NCBI GenBank assembly: GCA_959019945.1
Contig: CAUEQD010000006.1
Span: forward strand, 52,184 to 116,183
Direction of reading: 5' to 3'
Source of the DNA: an uncultured Collinsella sp.
Lineage (GTDB): Bacteria; Actinomycetota; Coriobacteriia; Coriobacteriales; Coriobacteriaceae
DNA: 64,000 bases
The notes under the pieces: generated by a model
Seen by the model: the letters and a program-made list of their open reading frames with translations, nothing else
Databases searched by the model: none
What the model was told of the DNA's origin: nothing
Shown: in pieces, positions 53,089-61,440 of the stretch
Position numbering within the stretch: position 1 is the stretch's first letter
How the letters are laid out: the number at the start of each line of letters is the position of its first letter
Made by a program: the position numbers and the translations under genes

Positions 53089-54165
53089 ATGTCCGACAAT
53101 ATGCAGCCTATCGATGAAACTCTGGACGACGAGTCCCTGGATGCGGTGGATGCCGAAGCGAACGATGCCTATGAGGATGTCGAGGAGTTCGATCCGTTTG
53201 AGGGCATGAGCGACGAGGAACTCGACGCCCTGTGCGACGAGGGCGACAGCCTCGCGGGCTTTGGCGACGTTGAGCCTGGTTTCCGCAGCGGCTTCGTGGC
53301 GCTGGTCGGCCGCCCCAACGCCGGCAAGTCCACGCTGCTCAACGCCTGCTATGGCAAAAAGGTCGCCATCACCTCGCCGGTGGCCCAGACGACCCGCCGC
53401 CGCATGCGCGCCGTCGTCAACCGCCCCGGTTACCAGCTGGTCTTTGTCGATACCCCGGGTATCCACAAGCCCAAGGACGGCCTGGGGTCCGAGCTCAACA
53501 AGAGCGCGTTGTTCGAACTGAACGATGTCGATGTCGTCGCGTTTTTGATTGATGCCACCAAGCCGATCGGCAGGGGAGACGCCTGGGTTGCCGAGCGCGT
53601 CAAAAACGCCCGTTCCAAGAAGGTCCTGGTGCTCACCAAGGCCGATGAGGCCGACCCCGCACAGGTCATGGAGCAGCTTAAGACAGCCCACGAGCTCATG
53701 GAATATGACGATGAGATCGTGACGTCGTCGGTCAAGAACTTCAACGTCGATGCCTTCATTGAGACCGTTGCGCACTTTTTGCCCGAGGGTCCGCGTTGGT
53801 TCCCCGAGGACATGGGTACCGACGCTTCCGACGAGACGCTCGTTGCCGAGTTTGTGCGCGAGAAGGTCTTGCGCCGCACCCGTGATGAGATCCCGCACTC
53901 CGTGGGCGTCATCTGTGACGCCCTCGAGCAGACTAAGAAGGTCCTGCGCGTGCACGCCACGATTTACGTCGAGCGCGAGGGGCAGAAGGGCATCATCATC
54001 GGCAAGGGCGGCGAAATGATTAAGCATATCGGCATCAATGCCCGTCGTGACCTTGAGCGTATCTTTGGCACGCAGGTCTTTTTGGAGCTGGACGTGAAGG
54101 TCAAGGCCGGCTGGCGCGACGACGAGGCCCAGATTCGCCGCTTTGGCTACAACGCCGAGGACTAA
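53089..54165 (+). CDS. era: GTPase Era, with an acidic N-terminal extension
   Basis: A 358-residue Era. The GTPase domain starts near residue 68: GRPNAGKSTLL (G1), DTPGIHKPK (G3), LTKADE (G4). The KH domain is at the end (IIIGKGGEMIKHIGINARRDLE, then WRDD). Era binds 16S rRNA 3' end during small-subunit assembly. The first 66 residues are an acidic extension with about 25 Asp/Glu, absent in E. coli Era; ATG 53089 follows AAAGGGA, and no start is well placed at the domain boundary. Confidence 0.95.
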   Translation: MSDNMQPIDETLDDESLDAVDAEANDAYEDVEEFDPFEGMSDEELDALCDEGDSLAGFGDVEPGFRSGFVALVGRPNAGKSTLLNACYGKKVAITSPVAQTTRRRMRAVVNRPGYQLVFVDTPGIHKPKDGLGSELNKSALFELNDVDVVAFLIDATKPIGRGDAWVAERVKNARSKKVLVLTKADEADPAQVMEQLKTAHELMEYDDEIVTSSVKNFNVDAFIETVAHFLPEGPRWFPEDMGTDASDETLVAEFVREKVLRRTRDEIPHSVGVICDALEQTKKVLRVHATIYVEREGQKGIIIGKGGEMIKHIGINARRDLERIFGTQVFLELDVKVKAGWRDDEAQIRRFGYNAED

Positions 54166-54180
54166 GGGCGCGCGGCGCGC

Positions 54181-54930
54181 ATGGCAGGCTCCCGGACATA
54201 TCGCACGAAAGTGCTCGTCCTCGACAAGACGAAGCTCAAAGAGACGGACCTGATCCTTACGATGCTTGACGAGCGGGGTCGGCAGGTTCGTGCCGTGGCG
54301 AAGGGCGCCCGCAAACCCGGTGGGCGCCTGGCTGCGCGCTGCGAGCTGTTCTGTACCGTCGATATGCTGCTCGCGCATGGACGGTCGCTCGACGTGGTTT
54401 CCCAAGCCGAGCTTATGGAGGCGCCGCTCGGCGCTGCGCCCGATTACGAGACGACCTGCGCCGCAAGCGCGATCGCCGAAGTCGCGCGCGTGTGCTCGTT
54501 CGAGGACGCCGAGGACCCGTTTACCTTTGCTATCACGCAGCGGGCGCTCACGCTTGTCGGCAGCGGGCTCGACGCGGCACATATGGACCTACTTGTGGCG
54601 GCATATGTCTTTAAGCTGCTATCGCACGTTGGCTATCGTCCCGATTTTTCGGCCTGTGTGCTGTGCGGAGACCCCATGCTGTCGTATTTTTCAGCCCAGG
54701 CGGGCGGTCTCATGTGCGGGTCGTGCGCGTCGAGCGTTCCAGGTGCCGAACTGGTGTCGACCGGTGAGACCGCATGGCTGCGCGCCCTCATGTCCATGAC
54801 CTTCGATGCGCTCATGGCCGAGCGAATCGACCCGCATACGGCGGCATTCCTGCTCGGGCTTTCGCATGTTTGGGCTGCGACGCACACCGATCAGCGCCTC
54901 CGCGCGATGGAATTCATGTTGGGTCGGTGA
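54181..54930 (+). CDS. recO: DNA repair protein RecO
   Basis: A 249-residue RecO. An N-terminal OB fold (KVLVLDKTKLKETDLILTMLDERGRQVRAVAKGARKPGGR in order) is followed by a helical domain and a zinc site CVLCGDP...GGLMCGSC. RecO loads RecA with RecR during recombination. Era-recO adjacency is common in Gram-positives. It begins 15 bases after era without an obvious strong ribosome binding site (GGGCGCGCGGCGC precedes it), the weakest start in this group. Confidence 0.92.
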   Translation: MAGSRTYRTKVLVLDKTKLKETDLILTMLDERGRQVRAVAKGARKPGGRLAARCELFCTVDMLLAHGRSLDVVSQAELMEAPLGAAPDYETTCAASAIAEVARVCSFEDAEDPFTFAITQRALTLVGSGLDAAHMDLLVAAYVFKLLSHVGYRPDFSACVLCGDPMLSYFSAQAGGLMCGSCASSVPGAELVSTGETAWLRALMSMTFDALMAERIDPHTAAFLLGLSHVWAATHTDQRLRAMEFMLGR

Positions 54931-54954
54931 TGATGCGCAGGCGCGGGCTGCTTG

Positions 54955-54963
54955 TGGTAACAT
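54955..54963 (+). promoter_or_regulatory. rpsO promoter candidate and leader
   Basis: TGGTAACAT is an extended -10-like sequence (TG, G, TAACAT) 25 bases after recO. A leader of about 100 bases follows, with a small TCGCC/GGCGA hairpin (55034-55047) just before the ribosome binding site. S15 represses its own mRNA in several bacteria. Confidence 0.35.
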
Positions 54964-55068
54964 ACCGACCTGTTGGTACCTCGACCTTGGTTGTTCGCTC
55001 CACCGGCGGCTTCCCAGTCCGAGGCGAATCGAGTCGCCCGTGGGCGACGCAAAACGAAAGGTGAAACA

Positions 55069-55347
55069 ATGACTGTTTCCAAAGAGCGCAAGGCGGAGCT
55101 GACTGCCCAGTTCGGTAACACCCCGGTCGACACCGGCAACCCCAAGGTTCAGGTCGCCATCCTGTCCGAGCGCATCAAGGAGCTGACCGAGCACATGAAG
55201 TCCCACCAGAAGGACTTCCACACCCGTCGTGGTCTGCTCATGCTCGTCGGTCGTCGTCGTCGTCTTCTCTCCTACATCAAGAAGAACGACATCGTCGAGT
55301 ACCGTGAGCTCATCAAGGCTCTGGGCATCCGCGACAACATCCAGTAG
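55069..55347 (+). CDS. rpsO: 30S ribosomal protein S15
   Basis: A 92-residue S15 with the conserved four-helix pattern, including the DTGNPKVQVAILSERIKELTEHMK segment, HQKDFHTRRGLL and the GRRRRLLSYIKKND helix. ATG 55069 follows AAAGG at 7 bases; the 32 upstream codons in frame are leader. The gene has its own terminator and precedes pnp, as in most bacteria. Confidence 0.97.
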   Translation: MTVSKERKAELTAQFGNTPVDTGNPKVQVAILSERIKELTEHMKSHQKDFHTRRGLLMLVGRRRRLLSYIKKNDIVEYRELIKALGIRDNIQ

Positions 55348-55361
55348 GATTTGTACATGCT

Positions 55362-55393
55362 AAGAGCGTCCTGCGCAGCGGGGCGCTCTTTTT
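55362..55393 (+). terminator. rpsO terminator
   Basis: GAGCGTCC pairs with GGGCGCTC (one G-U) around TGCGCAGCG and is followed by TTTTT. Confidence 0.85.
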
Positions 55394-55412
55394 GTGTAAG
55401 GGCGTGAACAAT

Positions 55413-55483
55413 CACGCTCTGAAGCGTGGCGGGGGCAGGGGGCCCGCGTCACATGAGAAGCCCGCAGGCAAGGGGCCTGTGGG
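55413..55483 (+). promoter_or_regulatory. pnp leader hairpins
   Basis: CACGCT/AGCGTG (55413-55428, CTGA loop) and CCCGCAGGC/GCCTGTGGG (55461-55483, one G-U, AAGGG loop) stand in the pnp leader, the second ending 13 bases before the start. In E. coli a leader stem is the RNase III site used for PNPase autocontrol; equivalence here is inference. Confidence 0.4.
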
Positions 55484-55496
55484 GTAAAGGAGAACA

Positions 55497-57743
55497 ATGA
55501 CACTCGTATCCAAGACCTTTGAGCTGTACGGCAAGACCTACACCTTTGAGTCGGGCGAGCTTGCCAAGCAGGCCACCGGCGCCTGCCTGGTCAAGCAGGG
55601 CGACACCACCATGCTCGACACCGTGGTCGTCTCCAAGGAGCGCAAGAACTACGACTTCTTCCCGCTGACCGTCGACTTCAACGAGAAGATGTACGCCGCC
55701 GGCCGCATCCCGGGTGGCTACCTCAAGCGTGAGGGCCGTCCCAGCGAGAAGGCCACGCTCACCGCGCGCATGATCGACCGTCCGATTCGCCCGAGCTTCC
55801 CGGATGGCTTCCGCAACGAGGTGCACATCGTCGCTACCTCGCTTGTCGCCGACCAGGTCAACCCCTTTGACGTCATCAACGTCATGGGTGCTTCCCTGGC
55901 CATGACGCTCGGCGGCGTGCCCTTCGAGGGCCCGCTTGCCTGTGTGCGCATCGGCCGTAACGTGGAGACCGGCGAGTTTATCGTCAACCCCACCTACGAG
56001 GAGCGCGAGAACTCCGATCTGGACCTGGAGCTGGGTGGATCCGCCGACTTCATCTCGATGGTTGAGGCCGGCGCAGAGGAGATCTCCGAGGACGACATGC
56101 TCGCCGCTATGAAGTTTGGCCAGGAGGCCCTTGCCGCTTTCTGCCAGGCTCAGGACGAGTTCGTCGCCGAGTGGGAGCAGGTTAACGGCCCCATCGTCAA
56201 GAAGGAGTACCCGCTCGATCAGCCCGTCGAGGAGGTCCAGGAGCGCATCTTCGCCCACTACGACGAGATGGCAGCCGCCCTTCGCGATGCCGACAAGCTC
56301 TCCCGTATCGGTAAGGTCGAGGCTCTGAAGGAGTCCATCCGCGCCGAGTTCACCGAGGAGGAGCAGGCCGCTTGGGAGCGCGAGATCCCCGTGGCGCTCA
56401 AGAAGCTCGAGAAGAAGGCCATGCGCACCATGGTCGTCGAGACCGGCGAGCGCGTCGACGGCCGTGCCGCCGATGAGATCCGCCCCATCATGGTGAAGGA
56501 CAACTACCTGCCGCTCGTTCACGGCTCCGGCCTGTTCCAGCGTGGCCAGACCCAGGTGCTCTCCGTCCTGTCGCTTGGTATGCTCAACGAGGGCCAGCGT
56601 CTGGATACCATCGAGCCCACCGAGGGCAAGCGCTACATGCACCACTACAACTTCCCGCCGTTCTGCACCGGCGAGACTGGTCGCATGGGCAGCCCCAAGC
56701 GCCGCGAGATCGGTCATGGCAACCTGGCCGAGCGCGCTCTGCTTCCGGTGCTCCCCGACGAGAACGAGTTCCCCTACGCCATCCGCGTCGTCTCCGAGGT
56801 CATGGAGTCCAACGGCTCCTCTTCGATGGCTTCGACCTGCGGCTCCACGCTCGCCCTTATGGACGGCGGCGTGCCCATTAAGCGCCCGGTCTCCGGTATC
56901 GCCATGGGCCTGATCCAGGAGGAGGGCAAGACCGTGGTCCTGTCCGACATCCAGGGTCTCGAGGACTTCCTGGGCGACATGGACTTTAAGGTCACCGGCA
57001 CCACCGAGGGCATCACCGCTCTGCAGATGGACAACAAGGCCACCGGTCTTACCTTCGACATCCTGGCCCGCGCCCTGCAGCAGGCCAAGGAGGGTCGCGC
57101 CTTCATCCTGCAGAAGATGCTCGATGTGATCCCCGAGCCGCGTCATACCACGCGCAGCACCGCTCCGCGCATCGTTTCCATCCAGGTTCCGACCGATAAG
57201 ATCCGCGACGTCATCGGTTCCGGCGGTAAGGTCATCCGCGGTATCCAGGACGAGACCGGCGCTTCGGTCGACATCCAGGAGGACGGCACCGTCTTTGTCG
57301 GCGGCACCGGCGAGTCCGTCGATCAGGCCGTCGAGCGCATCAAGCTCATCATCAAGGTTCCCGAGCCGGGCGAGGAGTACACCGGTCGCGTGGTCTCCAT
57401 CCAGCCCTTCGGCGCCTTCGTGAACCTGCTGCCCGGTAAGGACGGCCTGCTGCACATCTCCCGCGTCGCCAAGGGTCGCGTGGAGAAGGTTGAGGACGTC
57501 CTCAACGTGGGCGACGAGGTCAAGGTCGTCGTCATCGAGGTCGACGATCGCGGCAAGATCTCGCTCGATCGTCTCGACAAGCCCGAGGCCCCGGCTCGCG
57601 CCGAGGGTGCCTCCGAGGGCGACGGCGAGCACTTCCAGCGTCGCGAGCGTCCGCGTCGCGAGCGCTCCGAGCGCAGCGACCGTCCGCGCCGTCCCGGCGA
57701 CAACGGAGGCCGCAAGCCCCGTCGCCACCATGACGCCGAGTAA
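55497..57743 (+). CDS. pnp: Polyribonucleotide nucleotidyltransferase (PNPase)
   Basis: A 748-residue 3'-5' phosphorolytic exoribonuclease. Two RNase PH domains flank a helical linker; the active second one carries FPPFCTGETGRMGSPKRREIGHG and GDIQGLEDFLGDMDFKVTGT. A KH domain (IRDVIGSGGKVIRGI) and an S1 domain (YTGRVVSIQPFGAFVNLLPGKDGLLHIS) follow, then an Arg-rich tail of about 40 residues. ATG 55497 follows AAAGGAG. It is followed by a terminator. Confidence 0.97.
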   Translation: MTLVSKTFELYGKTYTFESGELAKQATGACLVKQGDTTMLDTVVVSKERKNYDFFPLTVDFNEKMYAAGRIPGGYLKREGRPSEKATLTARMIDRPIRPSFPDGFRNEVHIVATSLVADQVNPFDVINVMGASLAMTLGGVPFEGPLACVRIGRNVETGEFIVNPTYEERENSDLDLELGGSADFISMVEAGAEEISEDDMLAAMKFGQEALAAFCQAQDEFVAEWEQVNGPIVKKEYPLDQPVEEVQERIFAHYDEMAAALRDADKLSRIGKVEALKESIRAEFTEEEQAAWEREIPVALKKLEKKAMRTMVVETGERVDGRAADEIRPIMVKDNYLPLVHGSGLFQRGQTQVLSVLSLGMLNEGQRLDTIEPTEGKRYMHHYNFPPFCTGETGRMGSPKRREIGHGNLAERALLPVLPDENEFPYAIRVVSEVMESNGSSSMASTCGSTLALMDGGVPIKRPVSGIAMGLIQEEGKTVVLSDIQGLEDFLGDMDFKVTGTTEGITALQMDNKATGLTFDILARALQQAKEGRAFILQKMLDVIPEPRHTTRSTAPRIVSIQVPTDKIRDVIGSGGKVIRGIQDETGASVDIQEDGTVFVGGTGESVDQAVERIKLIIKVPEPGEEYTGRVVSIQPFGAFVNLLPGKDGLLHISRVAKGRVEKVEDVLNVGDEVKVVVIEVDDRGKISLDRLDKPEAPARAEGASEGDGEHFQRRERPRRERSERSDRPRRPGDNGGRKPRRHHDAE

Positions 57744-57766
57744 TAGCTACACATAAGCAGCTCAAC

Positions 57767-57798
57767 AAGGGCGACTCCGGACAGGGGTCGCCCTTTTT
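57767..57798 (+). terminator. pnp terminator
   Basis: AAGGGCGACTCC pairs with GGGGTCGCCCTT around GGACA and ends in TTTTT. Its T tract is also the start of the symmetrical sequence of palindromic element copy 1. Confidence 0.88.
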
Positions 57799-57966
57799 GC
57801 TTGCGCGCGGGGGCGGCGCATATGAAGTTTCCTGCTCTACAGTCCTGCGCAAGACGGAAAGCACATTAAGTGCTTTCCTTTGCGTTCAAGACTTTAGTCT
57901 GCTGGGCGCGCAGCGGCCAGCTTTAAACCACCCGCTATGCGGGTGGAGACAAACGGCTTTACAAAG

Positions 57967-58028
57967 CCACCCCTCCGACCGATATTGACGATTGTTCAGG
58001 CCGTCAAGAATTCGAGTCGAAGGGGTGG
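57967..58028 (+). promoter_or_regulatory. Hairpin masking the tnpA ribosome binding site
   Basis: CCACCCCTCCGAC (57967-57979) pairs with GTCGAAGGGGTGG (58016-58028) at 12 of 13 positions, burying AAGGGG, the tnpA ribosome binding site. A comparable hairpin keeps IS200 transposase translation low in Salmonella. Confidence 0.65.
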
Positions 58029-58033
58029 TCGCC

Positions 58034-58492
58034 ATGGCCCAGAAGGCCTACAGCCTTTCCCACACGAAGTGGATGTGCAAGTACCACATCGTGTTCACGC
58101 CGAAGTATAGGCGCAAAGTGATCTACAACCAAATCAGGAGCGACATAGGGGAGATCCTCAGGAAGCTGTGCGAGTACAAGGGGATCGAGATAATCGAGGG
58201 GCACCTGATGCCCGACCACGCGCACGTGCTGCTGGCGATCCCGCCGAAGTACAGCGTCGCGAGCGTCATGGGCTACCTGAAGGGGAAGAGCTCGCTGATG
58301 ATATTCGACAGGCACGCCAACCTCAAGTACAAGTTCGGCAACAGGAAGTTCTGGGCGGAGGGCTGCTACGTGTCCGCCGTCGGCCTGAACGAGGCGACGG
58401 TCGCCAAGTACATCAGGGAGCAGGAGTCCCACGACATCGCGCTGGACAAGCTGAGCGTGAAGGAGTACGAGGACCCCTTCAAGAGGGGGTGA
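58034..58492 (+). CDS. tnpA: IS200/IS605-family transposase TnpA
   Basis: A 152-residue Y1 HUH transposase. The metal-binding HUH motif is in MPDHAHVLLAIPP; the nucleophile tyrosine lies in the C-terminal helix region YIREQESHDIALDKL. YHIVFTPKYRRKVIY at the N-terminus is diagnostic for IS200-like enzymes. The ATG at 58034 is preceded by the masked AAGGGG. The frame appears intact, so the element may be active. Confidence 0.95.
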   Translation: MAQKAYSLSHTKWMCKYHIVFTPKYRRKVIYNQIRSDIGEILRKLCEYKGIEIIEGHLMPDHAHVLLAIPPKYSVASVMGYLKGKSSLMIFDRHANLKYKFGNRKFWAEGCYVSAVGLNEATVAKYIREQESHDIALDKLSVKEYEDPFKRG

Positions 58493-58772
58493 TCCCGCCG
58501 GTTCGACCGGCACGCCACGGGTCAAGATGCACTAGGCCTGGACGAAGTCCGGGCCCGCGCCTTTAGACGCGAGCCCGGAGCCCGTGGGTTATACCCTAAG
58601 AGCAAACCACCCTTTTTAAGGGTGGTTCTGATTGCGGAACTCGCGATAAACTTCATATGAGTCCCTCCCGGGCGCAAGCAAAAGGGCTGGTTAACGCTGT
58701 TGGTAGCTTGCTGGTCTTCTGTTCTTAGTTGATATACTTTTTCGCATCTAACGCTTAGCCTAGGGGGTTGGC

Positions 58773-59393
58773 ATGACAAATAAGGTTGAATGGGACCGCA
58801 TGATTGCCGGGGAGCTCTATAGCCCCTATCGGGTTAACGACCATTCGTTTAGTAGGGTGCATGCGGCTCAGAAGTTGTTTAATGAGTCGGAGTATTGGGC
58901 TGATTCGAGCGCCTTTGAGGAACTAAAGAAGTGTTTTCGCGTTGCTCCGGACGATATGGTCTTAACGGCTCCCGTTTATTTTGATCACGGCGACAGGGTT
59001 TCGTTTGGTAACCATTTCTATGCGAATACCGGTTTGACGATTCTGGACGAAAATTACGTGACCTTTGGCGACAACGTCTTTCTAGGACCCCATGTGAGTA
59101 TATTTACTGCTGGGCATCCAATTGACGCCGATGTGCGCAATCTAGACCTCGAGTATGCTAAGCCTGTCGTAATCGGCAACAACATCTGGATGGGCGGCGG
59201 GGTGATTATCAATCCGGGCGTATCAATCGGAGACGATGTGGTCATAGCCTCAGGTTCAGTTGTTGTTAAAGACGTTCCAAGCCACGTCATCATCGGCGGC
59301 AATCCAGCTCATATCATTCGAGAGATTACCGACAGCGATCGCAAGCTCTGGCAAGGCCAGCTGAATGCCTACAACGAGGCAATTGGATCATAG
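58773..59393 (+). CDS. Maltose/galactoside O-acetyltransferase-like, hexapeptide-repeat
   Basis: A 206-residue left-handed beta-helix acetyltransferase of the Maa/LacA/NodL type. An N-terminal helical domain (residues 8-60, with FNESEYWADSSAF) precedes the hexapeptide repeats; FTAGHPIDADVRN contains the catalytic histidine, and IWMGGGVIINPGVSIGDDVVIASGS the coil. Acceptors of the family are sugars or glycans; the substrate is unknown. Base composition is lower in G+C than the flanks, and the gene is bracketed by the two palindromic elements, which suggests acquired DNA. ATG 58773 lies after GGGGGTTGGC. Confidence 0.88.
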   Translation: MTNKVEWDRMIAGELYSPYRVNDHSFSRVHAAQKLFNESEYWADSSAFEELKKCFRVAPDDMVLTAPVYFDHGDRVSFGNHFYANTGLTILDENYVTFGDNVFLGPHVSIFTAGHPIDADVRNLDLEYAKPVVIGNNIWMGGGVIINPGVSIGDDVVIASGSVVVKDVPSHVIIGGNPAHIIREITDSDRKLWQGQLNAYNEAIGS

Positions 59394-59768
59394 CCTCGGC
59401 ATTCCCGCAGATAAAACCTACTAAAACAAACCTATCCCTTATTGGCAGGTTTCCCGTGGGGCGGGCACTGATGAAGTTTATCGCGAGTTCCGCACGAACA
59501 GGAGGCCACTTAATGTGGCCTCCGTCGTGAGCAGGACTGTAGAGCAGGAAACTTCATCAGTGCCCGCCCCACGGGAAACCGGCGGGATATACAGGTCCAG
59601 ATGGGGCTTTGATGCATGGGTGGTCTGTGCTCGTGCAAATGGGTATCATATTTTGGTTATTGCATCGACTCTGTGATGCATGTTTATACGTTCCCGGCGG
59701 TCGGTTTGCCAGAAGCGCCCCGTCGGTTGTTCCAGACCCGTTTCGAAGAAAGGAAACCACACGAACCT
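59394..59768. other. Gap between acetyltransferase gene and rnj
   Basis: No gene is seen. It contains palindromic element copy 2 (59448-59580) and, to the right, a TATCAT hexamer at 59644-59649 that could be the rnj -10 element, giving a leader of about 115 bases. A ribosome binding site (GAAAGGA) lies rather far, 13 to 14 bases, before the rnj ATG. Confidence 0.5.
59448..59580. repeat. Palindromic element copy 2, intact
   Basis: Arms of 32 bp (59448-59479 and 59549-59580) are exact inverse complements. Between them is a 69-base centre containing the stem GGAGGCCAC/GTGGCCTCC with a TTAAT loop (59501-59523). The 87-base core from ATGAAGTTT to AAACTTCAT is shared, in inverted orientation, with copy 1; the outermost 23 bp of each arm are not shared with copy 1 although they pair with each other. 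Confidence 0.88.
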
Positions 59769-61439
59769 ATGGCAGCTAAAAAATCATCTCCTTTGAAGAT
59801 CATTCCGCTCGGCGGCCTTGACGGCATCGGCAAGAACATGACGGTCTTCGAATTCGGCGACGACATGGTGCTCGTTGACGCTGGCCTCATGTTCCCCGAC
59901 GATTCCCAGCCCGGTATTGACCTGGTGCTTCCCGACTACACCTATGTTCTGGAGAACGAGGAGAAGCTCCGCGGCATTATCGTCACTCACGGCCACGAGG
60001 ACCACACCGGTTCGCTTCCGTACCTGCTGCAGGACCTCAACAACAAGGTGCCCATCTTCTCGAGCAAGCTGACGCTCGGTTTTATCGAGGGCAAGCTTTC
60101 CGAGTTCCGCATCCGTGCACCCAAGTTCCGCGAGGTCAAGGGTGGAAGCCATGTCAATCTCGGTGGCATCTCGCTCGATTTCTTCTCGATGACGCACTCC
60201 ATTCCGGGTGCACTGGGCGTTTTCATTCGCACCAACCAGGGCACCGTTATGCACACGGGCGACTTTAAGCTCGACCAGACGCCCATCGACGGCGTCACGC
60301 CCGACTATGCCGCCATCAGCCGCTTTGCCAAGCAGGGTATCGATCTGCTGCTTTCCGACTCCACCAACGCCACGGTTCCCGGCTTTACCAAGTCCGAGGC
60401 CGAAGTCGGCCCCAACCTGCTGCACGCCATCAAGAACGCCCCGGGTCGCGTGTTCGTCGCGTCGTTCTCGAGCCACATCCATCGTCTGCAGCAGATCTGC
60501 GACGCCGCTCGCAAGTGCGGTCGCAAGGTCGTCGTGACCGGACGTTCCATGCTTACCAACACCCGCGTGGCGCGCGAGCTGGGCTACCTCAACATCGACG
60601 ATGCTGATATCATCGATGCCTTCGATATCGATAACCTGCCCGACGACAAGATCGTCGTCATGTGCACCGGTTCGCAGGGCGAGCCGCTGTCGGCCCTGTC
60701 CCGCATGGCCAATGGCGAGCACAAGACGCTCTCTATCCACGAGGGCGATACCGTCATCCTCTCGGCAACTCCCGTTCCCGGCAACGAGAAAGCCGTTCAG
60801 CAGGTCGTCAACAGCTTGGCCAAGCTCGGCTGCGACGTGTGGGATAAGAACCGTGCTCTTGTCCACGTCTCGGGCCACGGCAGCCAGGAGGAGCTTAAGC
60901 TCCTGATGGCCATGGCCAAGCCCACGTACTTTATGCCGGTTCACGGTGAGGCCGTGCATCTGCGCGCCCATGCCCAGCTGGCCCGCAAGATGGGCATCAA
61001 GGACGATCATATCTTTATCCTCGATAACGGCGACACGCTCGAGATGCGCGGTGGTATCGTCAAGCGCGGTACGCCCGTCGAGTCCGGCGTCGTTTACGTC
61101 GACGGCCTGCGTATCGGCGATACCGATCCCATCGTCCTGCGCGATCGCCAGAAGCTCGCCAACGACGGTATGGTCACGGCCGTTGCCATCGTCTCGCTCA
61201 AGCACAAGAAGATCGAGGCCATCGAGTTCTCGGGCCGCGGCGTCTCGTTTGCCATCGACGACCAGTTCTCCGAGGATGCCTCCGCGTCTATTATGAAGAC
61301 GATCGAGAAGGGCAAGTTCAGCTTTACGAGCAGCGGCTCCGATGCCATTCGCAAGGCCGTGCGCGATTCGCTCTCCAACTTTATCTGGAGCCGTACGCGC
61401 ACCCGTCCGATGATCATCCCGGTCGTCATGGAGGTTTAG
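59769..61439 (+). CDS. rnj: Ribonuclease J
   Basis: A 556-residue metallo-beta-lactamase/beta-CASP ribonuclease combining endonuclease and 5'-3' exonuclease activity. The zinc motif THGHEDHTG is at residues 73-81; HTGDFKLDQTP, SDSTNA and the CASP motifs (SSHIHRLQQI, GSQGEPLSAL) follow, then HVSGHGS and the C-terminal domain. The ATG at 59769 gives a normal start (residues IIPLGGLDGIGKNM). It precedes ftsK with only one base between, the common actinobacterial order. Confidence 0.96.
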   Translation: MAAKKSSPLKIIPLGGLDGIGKNMTVFEFGDDMVLVDAGLMFPDDSQPGIDLVLPDYTYVLENEEKLRGIIVTHGHEDHTGSLPYLLQDLNNKVPIFSSKLTLGFIEGKLSEFRIRAPKFREVKGGSHVNLGGISLDFFSMTHSIPGALGVFIRTNQGTVMHTGDFKLDQTPIDGVTPDYAAISRFAKQGIDLLLSDSTNATVPGFTKSEAEVGPNLLHAIKNAPGRVFVASFSSHIHRLQQICDAARKCGRKVVVTGRSMLTNTRVARELGYLNIDDADIIDAFDIDNLPDDKIVVMCTGSQGEPLSALSRMANGEHKTLSIHEGDTVILSATPVPGNEKAVQQVVNSLAKLGCDVWDKNRALVHVSGHGSQEELKLLMAMAKPTYFMPVHGEAVHLRAHAQLARKMGIKDDHIFILDNGDTLEMRGGIVKRGTPVESGVVYVDGLRIGDTDPIVLRDRQKLANDGMVTAVAIVSLKHKKIEAIEFSGRGVSFAIDDQFSEDASASIMKTIEKGKFSFTSSGSDAIRKAVRDSLSNFIWSRTRTRPMIIPVVMEV

Positions 61440-61440
61440 T

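Larger units (their letters stand above)
57885..58630 (+). mobile_element. IS200-type insertion sequence (tnpA only)
   Basis: Ends are approximate, deduced by comparing the split palindrome with its intact copy. The left end carries the hairpin CCACCCGC-TAT-GCGGGTGG (57928-57946) and the right end AACCACCC-TTTTTAA-GGGTGGTT (58605-58627), the subterminal palindromes expected for single-strand transposition. There is one gene, tnpA, and no tnpB, so it is of the IS200 rather than IS605 layout. No target duplication is expected for this family. Confidence 0.75.
57791..58686. repeat. Palindromic element copy 1, split by an IS200-type insertion
   Basis: The left arm (57791-57830) and right arm (58648-58686) are imperfect inverted copies, sharing CCCTTTTTGCTTGCGC, CGGG and CATATGAAGTTT. 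Inside the left part is a hairpin GGAAAGCAC-ATTAA-GTGCTTTCC (57856-57878). The sequence then breaks off near 57885 and resumes near 58631 with TGCGGAACTCGCGATAAACTTCAT, which is continuous in the intact copy at 59448-59580. The DNA between is the IS. No gene lies in 57744-58033 or 58493-58772 apart from these structures. Confidence 0.8.

Noticed and set aside
55449..57731. A 760-codon frame antisense to pnp
   Set aside because: Low-complexity translation (GLV, DGV, HDD), no start signal, and full overlap with an intact PNPase gene.
57885..58630. An IS605-type element with tnpB and guide-like RNA
   Set aside because: Only tnpA is present and there is no room for tnpB; the right end carries only the short terminal hairpin.
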